NCBI GenBank assembly: GCA_040403535.1
Contig: JBBAKL010000097.1
Coordinates: 1 to 10,396 of the forward strand
Reading direction: 5' to 3'
Origin: JAHEYG01 sp040403535
GTDB taxonomy: Bacteria; Bacteroidota; Bacteroidia; B-17B0; Aurantibacillaceae
DNA length: 10,396 bases
A model generated the notes under the pieces. It was given only the letters and a program-made list of their open reading frames with translations. It was not told the DNA's origin and did no database searches. The position numbers and the translations under genes were made by a program. Shown piece by piece: positions 5,146 to 10,396 of the stretch; the stretch's first letter is position 1; each line of letters opens with the position of its first letter.

Positions 5146-7197
5146 GTGAAGTTTAAAGTGTGGATATTTCTAGTATTGCCTCTTTATGGTTTTAGTCAGA
5201 AACTAAAAGATACGCTTGAAAATTCCACGATGGAAGAGGTAGTAATTACAGGAACACTAAAAGAAATTAGTAAAGACGATAGCCCGGTTAATATTGATAT
5301 TATCACTCCAAAACTTTTTCAGAAAACGTCTACGCCAAACTTATTTGAAGCCACCTCTTTGGTGAATGGCGTAAAACCTCAAATTAATTGTAATGTATGT
5401 AACACAGGCGATATTCACATCAACGGCATGGAAGGTCCCTATACCTTAATCTTAATTGATGGTATGCCTATAGTAAGCGGCTTGTCTTCTGTTTACGGAT
5501 TAATGGGAATTCCGGCAAGCATGATCAATCGTTTGGAAATTGCAAAAGGACCCGCCGGCGCTTTGTATGGATCAGAGGCGATGGGCGGGACAATTAATTT
5601 AATTACTAAAAACGTTTCACTGGCTCCAAAATTTTATGCCGACTATTTCGGAACATCGTATTTCGAAAATAATTTGGATGTAAGTACAAAGCTAAAATTA
5701 GGCAAAAAGACAAACTGGTTAATTGGCGCAAACGCTTATTGGTATGATACGCCTTCGGATATTAATGATGACGGATTTACCGATGTTACCATTCAAAAAC
5801 GTATTTCAGCGTTTAATAAAATTAATTTTCAGCAAAAAAACAACCGTGAGGCCAGCATCGCGATTCGGTATGTTTATGAAGACCGTTGGGGCGGACAAAC
5901 CCAATGGACAAAGGAATTTCGGGGAGGGGATAGCATATACGGAGAAAGTATTTATACCAACCGCGCGGAATTTATTGCAAAATACCAATGGCCGCTAAAG
6001 GAAAAGATCACAACACAGATTTCGTATAATTTGCACGATCAGGATTCTTATTATGGCATCACTCCTTTTATGGCATTTCAATCAACAGCATTTGCCCAAA
6101 CTTTCTGGAATAAATCAGTAGGAAGGAGAAAACGGCATGATGTTTTAATAGGCCTTGCTTATAAAAATTTATGGTTTGACGATAATACGATAATTACACA
6201 AAGCGCCAACGGTAATACTAATAAGCCCGAAACATCACACACCTCTGGTTTGTTTTTACAAGACGAAATTATTCTGGATAGTTTAAGCAAACATAAGTTA
6301 CTCCTTGGCTTCAGAGGGGATTATAATTCTATTTATAACTTTATTCCTTCGCCACGTGTTGCTTATAAGTGGTCGCCCTCTTATAAATTTATTTTTCGTT
6401 TAAATGCTGGTACAGGTTTTAGAATAGTAAATGTCTTTACAGAAGATCACTCGTCGTTAACCGGAGCAAGAGAAGTTGTTTTTATAAACAAGATAAAACC
6501 GGAACAATCGTATAATGCAACGCTTAATTTTATTTATAAAATGAAAGCGAGCGCCTCGTCTATGATTGTTTGGGATGCCTCTGTGTTTTATTACTATTTC
6601 ACTAATAAAATTGTTGCAAATTACGATGCCGATCCTAATAAAGTGATATATGATAATTTGTCGGGATATGCTTTTTCGCAAGGCGCTTCTTTGAACGCTT
6701 CACTTGCAAGCCCGGGTAATTTCAAGTTCAATTTAGGGGTTACTTATGCGGATGTACAAAACATAAGTAAGGACTCTTTGGGCAATCATGTTTCGTCGTG
6801 GCAACTTCAAAGTCCGCGCTGGAGTGGAAATATTATTGTAGGATATAACTTTCCAAAAAACAATTTTAAAGTTGATCTTACAGGAAACTGGTACGGACCA
6901 CAACGACTACCCATACTACCAAATGATTTTCGTCCTGCTTATAGTCCATGGTTTTGTTTGTTGAACTTGCAGGTAGCTAAAACATATTACAATAATAAAA
7001 TGGAGTTATATATGGGAATTAAAAACCTATTGAATTTTATTCCTAAAAACCCCATAATGCGACCGGAAGATCCTTTTGATAAAAACGTGAATAACGTAAA
7101 CACAAATCCTAACGGTTATACCTTTGGCCCCGGATACAATTATGCTCCTGTACAAGGATTACGGTTCTATCTGGGGTTACGTTACACCATGCAGTAA
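5146..7197 (+). CDS. TonB-dependent receptor with Cys-x-x-Cys plug (CirA/FepA-like)
   Basis: Outer-membrane active importer of 683 residues. The GTG start at 5146 gives a signal peptide ending near Ser17-Gln18 (LPLYGFSQ). A TonB box-like segment EEVVITGT is at 30-37. The plug spans about 45-157 and includes INGMEGPYTLILIDGMPIV (92-110), YGLMGIPASMINRLEIAKGP (117-136) and ALYGSEAMGGTINLITK (139-155). The barrel follows, ending GLRFYLGLRYTMQ. Unlike the FecA-like receptor upstream, the plug holds a Cys pair, NCNVCNTGD (Cys82, Cys85), just before the ligand-facing loop. A similar cysteine motif is, from memory, shared by a Bacteroidota receptor subfamily with no settled substrate. The gene is transcribed divergently from the DtxR-family gene across a 64-nt operator region, so it is probably a direct target. 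An iron, haem or other metal-complex substrate is inferred, not shown. Confidence 0.9.
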   Translation: MKFKVWIFLVLPLYGFSQKLKDTLENSTMEEVVITGTLKEISKDDSPVNIDIITPKLFQKTSTPNLFEATSLVNGVKPQINCNVCNTGDIHINGMEGPYTLILIDGMPIVSGLSSVYGLMGIPASMINRLEIAKGPAGALYGSEAMGGTINLITKNVSLAPKFYADYFGTSYFENNLDVSTKLKLGKKTNWLIGANAYWYDTPSDINDDGFTDVTIQKRISAFNKINFQQKNNREASIAIRYVYEDRWGGQTQWTKEFRGGDSIYGESIYTNRAEFIAKYQWPLKEKITTQISYNLHDQDSYYGITPFMAFQSTAFAQTFWNKSVGRRKRHDVLIGLAYKNLWFDDNTIITQSANGNTNKPETSHTSGLFLQDEIILDSLSKHKLLLGFRGDYNSIYNFIPSPRVAYKWSPSYKFIFRLNAGTGFRIVNVFTEDHSSLTGAREVVFINKIKPEQSYNATLNFIYKMKASASSMIVWDASVFYYYFTNKIVANYDADPNKVIYDNLSGYAFSQGASLNASLASPGNFKFNLGVTYADVQNISKDSLGNHVSSWQLQSPRWSGNIIVGYNFPKNNFKVDLTGNWYGPQRLPILPNDFRPAYSPWFCLLNLQVAKTYYNNKMELYMGIKNLLNFIPKNPIMRPEDPFDKNVNNVNTNPNGYTFGPGYNYAPVQGLRFYLGLRYTMQ

Positions 7198-8319
7198 TTA
7201 TCTTCTGCGTCCGCCGCCACCACCGCCACTACCACCGGATTTTTGCATGGGTGCACCCATGGGTTTAGGTCCCATTTTTTGTGGAGGACCGGTTTTTACA
7301 CCTTGTCTTGGAGTATTATTTTTTGTAGGCATATTTCCTTTTGGTGTAGTGTTATAATTCGGTCGGCCTGCCGGGTTTTTAACCGGACCGTTATAGACCG
7401 GGTTAGGTCTACCTGCTTTTGGCTTTCCTAAATCAGGTCTGCTGTAAGTGTTTTTAAATGTACCGGCTTGTTTTTTCTCGGCATAAATGGCCGAAACGGA
7501 TCGGCGTTGTCCGTAATAACCGGCATAGCTTTTCGAATAACAAAACGGAGCGTGGTTAAAATAGTAATGATGATGATGAAAATGATGATGATGAAATCCC
7601 CAATAATAATGATGCCAGAAAAGCGGACGCCACGGTGACCACCAGCCAGGATAATAGCCCCAGTACCATGGAGAGGAGTATACTACATATGTAGGCGAAT
7701 AAATGTGATGAACAATTACCCATTGATTAACCGGAGGAACCGGTTTGTAATCGTCGTTCGTATTGTTATCAGGCGTATTGTTGTAATAATTATTTACGGT
7801 ATTATTTATAATTACTGTTTTTCCATCGGCGGAAACAGTAGTGTCGGATGTTTTGTTGGATTTATTTGGCGTTGCCGATGAAACCTGTTTTTTTCCGGCA
7901 TTACTGTCATTAGGTTCAATAATATAATCTTTACCGTATAACTCAGGGTCACCAACTACCTGTACCTTTGTGTTACCCTTATCGTTCTTATCAACTGTAA
8001 TAACGGCAATGTCTTGTTTTTCTTTTGCGCTAACATCCACTTGTAATGTAATTAAGTGGGAGTTGCCTTCTTTGCTATCTAGAACTTTAATATAATCCGT
8101 TTTATCGTCGTTGTTTAAGTCGAGGTTGTTGATTTTAGAATTTTCTTCATTCAGTTTTTTTTCAAACGCATCCAGGGTTTCTGATTCACGCAATGCGTCT
8201 AATACTGCATAAAGATTTAAGTTATCACCCGGAAGCCCTAGCGAGTCACCCGGATTTTTATTCTGACCAACACCGATACTGCTCAGCAAAACAAATAACG
8301 CAATTGCAATTTTCTTCAT
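7198..8319 (-). CDS. Secreted His/Trp/Tyr-rich protein of a common Bacteroidota family, function unknown
   Basis: The family looks familiar as an unnamed secreted protein of Bacteroidota, but no function is established. The ATG at 8319 yields a 373-residue protein with a signal peptide (MKKIAIALFVLLSSIGVGQ); the longer TTG start at 8412 adds an unlikely leader that runs into the neighbouring pseudogene. Order of parts: LPGDNLNLYAVL motif (29-40); acidic calcium-loop-like DLNNDDKTDYIKV (67-79), resembling EF-hand or FG-GAP loops; a folded beta region to about 137 (DIAVITVDK, VQVVGDPELYG); an Asn/Thr-rich linker (140-190); an aromatic patch rich in Trp, Tyr and Pro (200-242); a His cluster of two FHHHH units (242-251); then a basic, Pro/Gly/Asn-rich tail ending in a Gly run and RRR. 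It probably acts in the periplasm or outer surface; metal binding by the His cluster is conjecture. Its stop abuts that of the receptor with no gap. Confidence 0.75.
   Translation of the reverse strand: MKKIAIALFVLLSSIGVGQNKNPGDSLGLPGDNLNLYAVLDALRESETLDAFEKKLNEENSKINNLDLNNDDKTDYIKVLDSKEGNSHLITLQVDVSAKEKQDIAVITVDKNDKGNTKVQVVGDPELYGKDYIIEPNDSNAGKKQVSSATPNKSNKTSDTTVSADGKTVIINNTVNNYYNNTPDNNTNDDYKPVPPVNQWVIVHHIYSPTYVVYSSPWYWGYYPGWWSPWRPLFWHHYYWGFHHHHFHHHHYYFNHAPFCYSKSYAGYYGQRRSVSAIYAEKKQAGTFKNTYSRPDLGKPKAGRPNPVYNGPVKNPAGRPNYNTTPKGNMPTKNNTPRQGVKTGPPQKMGPKPMGAPMQKSGGSGGGGGGRRR
7567..7596. repeat. Perfect 15-bp tandem duplication encoding FHHHH twice
   Basis: The unit (ATG)4-AAA occurs twice head to tail on the + strand; on the coding minus strand each unit is TTT-CAT-CAT-CAT-CAT, giving Phe-His4. 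All eight His codons are CAT, so the tract is a microsatellite that could gain or lose in-frame units by slippage. Confidence 0.85.
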
Positions 8320-8335
8320 AGGAATAATTTTAAAG

Positions 8336-8343
8336 TAAAGATA
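8336..8343 (-). promoter_or_regulatory. Weak -7-like element for the His-rich protein gene
   Basis: Minus-strand TATCTTTA fits TAnnTTTG except for the last base and lies 16 nt before the ATG at 8319. No convincing -33 TTTG is at the right distance. The 86-nt gap between this gene and the pseudogene end (8320-8405) holds nothing else recognised. Confidence 0.25.
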
Positions 8344-8405
8344 AAATTTAGAACGAGCCGTAAATGTTAAGAATTGCAATAACTGAGCAAAATCAGTGTT
8401 AAAAT

Positions 8406-9035
8406 TTACCAAAGTTCGTAATCGAGAATGGTATTTTCTATCCGGTATGTTGGTGTTTGTTTTCCTCCCGATAAATTATTCACTTCATCGGCCACGTATT
8501 TTTGTAGTTCGCTAAGTGTAATTTTTTGATCGTGATTTAAATTTTGATTCTAAATTAAACAACACAGTAAACGAACCAATGCTGACATATATCAAATTGT
8601 TTTTACCTGTAAAAAACAACCGCTTATTTGAAAAGCACCATAGTATTGACTGTTTGGCAAGCCTTTAATAAGCTCTGATGTTGTTGTTTTATAATAAGGT
8701 TCCAGCCTCTGATTTTTGTATTAGTACACTAATAATTCGTTGTTGGCACAAACCATTAATAAATCTCCGGCTGGATTGATAGAAAGATTTTTTCCCATAT
8801 AGTGCAGGTCTACTTCATCAATTACCTCTGATGCTTCGGTGTTAAAAACACTAAGAGCGTTAGAACAAACCGCAAAATGTTTATCACCCGGAAGAAATTG
8901 TGCAAAGTCAAAATAGCTAAATCCAAAATCTTTTGGAGTTATGATTTTGATATCGTTAAGCTGAGAGAAGACGGTTTTAGAAACTATAAAAAGAGCTAAC
9001 ACCAAATACGAAATGAATTTTTGTCTTCTTAACAT
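8406..9035 (-). pseudogene. Decayed WD40-like / caspase (peptidase C14) gene, middle deleted
   Basis: Remnant of a large secreted beta-propeller plus caspase-like protein. The 5' part (9035-8721) reads a signal peptide (VLALFIVSKTVFSQ) and propeller-like strands such as FLPGDKHFAVCSNALSVFN and SINPAGDLLMVCANNELLVY, then stops at TAA. The same frame continues past the stop for 42 codons to a TGA at 8592-8594. A second frame, open from about 8670, reads another propeller strand set (NLIYVSIGSFTVLFNLES, ending near 8550). A third frame, 8549-8406, reads NLNHDQKITLSELQKYV ... LSGGKQTPTYRIENTILDYELW and a TAA; this is the typical C-terminal end of bacterial caspase-domain proteins (EF-hand-like ITLSEL, then LSGxxQTP). 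The catalytic His-Cys caspase core and most propeller repeats are absent. Nonsense codons, frameshifts and at least one internal deletion are therefore needed. The C14 assignment rests on the short tail only. Confidence 0.7.
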
Positions 9036-9039
9036 AAGG

Positions 9040-9047
9040 TAAATTTA
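9040..9047 (-). promoter_or_regulatory. Possible -7 element of the decayed gene
   Basis: Minus-strand TAAATTTA fits TAnnTTTG apart from the final base and ends exactly 4 nt before the ATG at 9035, the same distance as in three other promoters here. Possibly a relic promoter. Confidence 0.3.
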
Positions 9048-9059
9048 TGAAAATCTTTC

Positions 9060-9067
9060 TACCTTAG
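9060..9067 (+). promoter_or_regulatory. -7-like element of the TPM-domain gene
   Basis: TACCTTAG fits TAnnTTTG with one mismatch and ends 4 nt before the ATG at 9072, again pointing to a leaderless transcript. The whole divergent gap to the pseudogene is only 36 nt. Confidence 0.4.
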
Positions 9068-9071
9068 GATT

Positions 9072-9929
9072 ATGCTTAAAAAGTATATAATATGGTTTAT
9101 TCTGCTACCTGTTTTTGTATGGGCACAGGATTATCCCGATAAGCCTGAAAATTATATAACGGATAATGCTTCTGTTTTAAATTCAGAACAAATTTCACAG
9201 TTGAATCGTAAACTTAGAAATTTTGAAGACAGCACGTCGAATCAATTGTTTGTTTACATAGCCCTGTCTTTAAACGACAGAGACATTGAAACCCTATCTC
9301 AGGAAATATTTCATAAATGGAAAATTGGACAACAGAATAAAAATAATGGCATCCTCCTAACCGTCTTTATTAATGATCATAAGTTTAGAATACAGACGGG
9401 CTATGGAATGGAGGGTGCCTTACCTGATTTACTTACTAAGCGGATTCAAGATGAATTTATGCGGCCGCGATTTAAGGAGAGCAAGTATTACGAAGGAATA
9501 AATGCAGGTATAGATGAATTAATTTATTTTTCTATAAATGGGTCACTAAGCACAGCTGAAACCGAACCACAACAGGAGGAAGGGTGGGTAACTTGGTTGC
9601 TAGCTTATGTGTTTAATGCCCTCTTGCTTATTTTGTTTTTATATTTAAATAAAAAATCCACGAAATCGGCTATTAAAAAAACAATATTAACAGTAATTTC
9701 AGTTATTTTGTTTTTTATTCCTTGTGTTGGTTCTTTCTTTCTGTTTTTTATGTGCGTTATTATTTCGAACAAGGCAAAATGGAATTGGCGATCTGGCACA
9801 ACATATAGTGGCAGTGATTCTGTTGGTTCCGATTCGTCTTGGAGCAGCTCAGACTCTTCGTCTGATTCCGGTTTTGATGGCGGTGGAGGCGGGGATTCAG
9901 GTGGTGGTGGAAGCAGTAGTGACTGGTAA
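9072..9929 (+). CDS. TPM-domain protein (YgcG-like), secreted/membrane-anchored
   Basis: Envelope protein of 285 residues. A signal peptide ends at Ala18-Gln19 (LLPVFVWAQ). The TPM domain covers about 24-155: YITDNASVLNSEQISQLNRK (28-47), SNQLFVYIALSL (56-67), the core NNGILLTVFINDHKFRIQTG (91-110) continuing YGMEGALPD, and RFKESKYYEGINAGIDEL (133-150). Two hydrophobic stretches follow (about 172-192 and 203-232), then a short basic stretch and a Ser/Asp/Gly-rich tail with Gly runs, ending GGGGSSSDW, which is the usual ending of YgcG-type proteins. TPM domains were named from a plant thylakoid protein and have been reported as acid phosphatases or as photosystem II repair factors; for the bacterial secreted versions the role is not settled. 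The domain faces the periplasm if the signal peptide is used. Length and layout are normal for the family. Confidence 0.88.
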   Translation: MLKKYIIWFILLPVFVWAQDYPDKPENYITDNASVLNSEQISQLNRKLRNFEDSTSNQLFVYIALSLNDRDIETLSQEIFHKWKIGQQNKNNGILLTVFINDHKFRIQTGYGMEGALPDLLTKRIQDEFMRPRFKESKYYEGINAGIDELIYFSINGSLSTAETEPQQEEGWVTWLLAYVFNALLLILFLYLNKKSTKSAIKKTILTVISVILFFIPCVGSFFLFFMCVIISNKAKWNWRSGTTYSGSDSVGSDSSWSSSDSSSDSGFDGGGGGDSGGGGSSSDW

Positions 9930-9930
9930 A

Positions 9931-10396
9931 TTATTTTAAATAATCACGCAATGTACTTATAACATCCCTTTTTAACAGGTTGTTTTCGCTTTTTAATTGA
10001 CTTAATGCTCCAAGTGTTTTTTTATTAATTAGTTGATTGTTTTCCATTTGAATGAGCATATCATAAAATACCGCGTTGTCGTGCCATTTGCCAATTAGGG
10101 TTTCAGCATCGATAATTTGAGCAAGCATACCTTTGTATACTTTATGGCTTGTATTTGTTTGTATGAGTAGTTGTAAATTGGTTTTAACCAGTTTTAATTC
10201 TTTTCGTATATGATGTAGCTTTGCATCGCTTACGTTTTTCTTGTTTATTTCTTTTTTGCAAGAAAGTAAAACGTGATGCATATAATCCAATGCTTTATTG
10301 CCAACATTTTCTTCTTTTATTTTTTTGAAAAAAGAAACGCAATTGGAACAGGATTTTTTAAATTTCTTAATCTTGAAAGACTTAATTTCTCTTTTA
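9931..10396 (-). CDS. CHAD-domain protein, 5' end beyond window
   Basis: The minus-strand frame stays open from the stop at 9931 to the right edge, so the start is outside; about 154 codons are visible. It is a helical, Lys-rich protein with the marks of a CHAD (conserved histidine alpha-helical) domain: LHHIRKELKLVKTNLQLL (about 10216-10163), and LIGKWHDNAVFYDMLIQ (about 10098-10048), whose HD pair follows the usual LGxxHD pattern. CHAD proteins bind polyphosphate or polyphosphate granules through basic helices, often beside CYTH phosphatases. The visible part seems to cover most of one half of a CHAD domain plus a basic N-terminal stretch with a CSNC motif, so this is a short version. No CYTH partner is seen. 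The stop is 1 nt from the stop of the convergent TPM gene. Domain call is moderate because the protein is divergent. Confidence 0.7.
   Translation of the reverse strand, partial: KREIKSFKIKKFKKSCSNCVSFFKKIKEENVGNKALDYMHHVLLSCKKEINKKNVSDAKLHHIRKELKLVKTNLQLLIQTNTSHKVYKGMLAQIIDAETLIGKWHDNAVFYDMLIQMENNQLINKKTLGALSQLKSENNLLKRDVISTLRDYLK

Noticed and set aside
7124..7357. Proline-rich + strand frame reading through the end of the receptor into the next gene
   Set aside because: The Pro run is the antisense of the Gly-rich tail of the His-rich protein; no start signal of its own.
9035..9066. TAAGGTA-N18-TACCTTA inverted repeat as another operator of the AGGTAT type
   Set aside because: The arms lack the final T of AGGTAT, the spacing differs, and each arm lies on a promoter or start-codon sequence (TACCTTAG -7 element; ATG at 9035), which explains the symmetry of a divergent gap.
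9930..9944. AT-only palindrome ATTATTT-T-AAATAAT as a bidirectional terminator between TPM and CHAD genes
   Set aside because: It consists of the last codons of the CHAD gene and has no G-C pair, so a stable hairpin is unlikely.

Overview
The window reads as chromosomal DNA of a low-to-moderate GC Bacteroidota (Flavobacteriia or Sphingobacteriia-like). The evidence is two TonB-dependent receptors, a DUF2490 protein, a TPM-domain protein, a Bacteroidota-type secreted His/Trp/Tyr-rich protein, absence of Shine-Dalgarno sequences, and promoters matching the Bacteroidota pattern TTTG-N17-23-TAnnTTTG. No tRNA, rRNA, IS element or CRISPR array was seen.

Layout. 1-1200 (+): 3' part of a TCR/Tet-family MFS exporter that starts outside the window. 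1201-1320: regulatory gap with two identical-arm palindromes (ATACCT-N6-AGGTAT) and a good promoter. 1321-3585 (+): FecA-like TonB-dependent receptor. 3637-4398 (+): DUF2490 outer-membrane protein. 4395-5081 (-): DtxR/MntR-family regulator, convergent with DUF2490 and overlapping it by 4 nt. 5082-5145: divergent control region with a TTAGG-N4-CCTAA palindrome and a second half-copy. 5146-7197 (+): second TonB-dependent receptor, with a Cys-x-x-Cys motif in its plug. 7198-8319 (-): secreted His-rich protein of unknown function. 8406-9035 (-): decayed remnant of a WD40-like/caspase (C14) gene. 9072-9929 (+): secreted/membrane TPM-domain protein. 9931-10396 (-): CHAD-domain protein running off the right edge.

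How the parts fit. The stretch 1201-7197 looks like a metal (probably iron-complex) acquisition locus: two TonB-dependent receptors flank a DtxR-family regulator, and both receptor promoters carry repeats of the half-site AGGYAT. The regulator is unusual. Aligned by eye to DtxR it keeps the ancillary metal ligands (His79, Glu83, His98), but the canonical primary-site residues are replaced (Lys8, Glu102, Gln105, Asn106), and it has gained Cys-x-Cys and Cys-x4-Cys-x-Cys motifs. This regulator with its operators is the most interesting candidate for something undescribed. The right part (7198 onward) looks like ordinary Bacteroidota accessory sequence plus one degraded caspase gene. Several genes have the -7 element ending exactly 4 nt before the start codon, suggesting leaderless mRNAs. 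All three convergent gene pairs have essentially no intergenic space.
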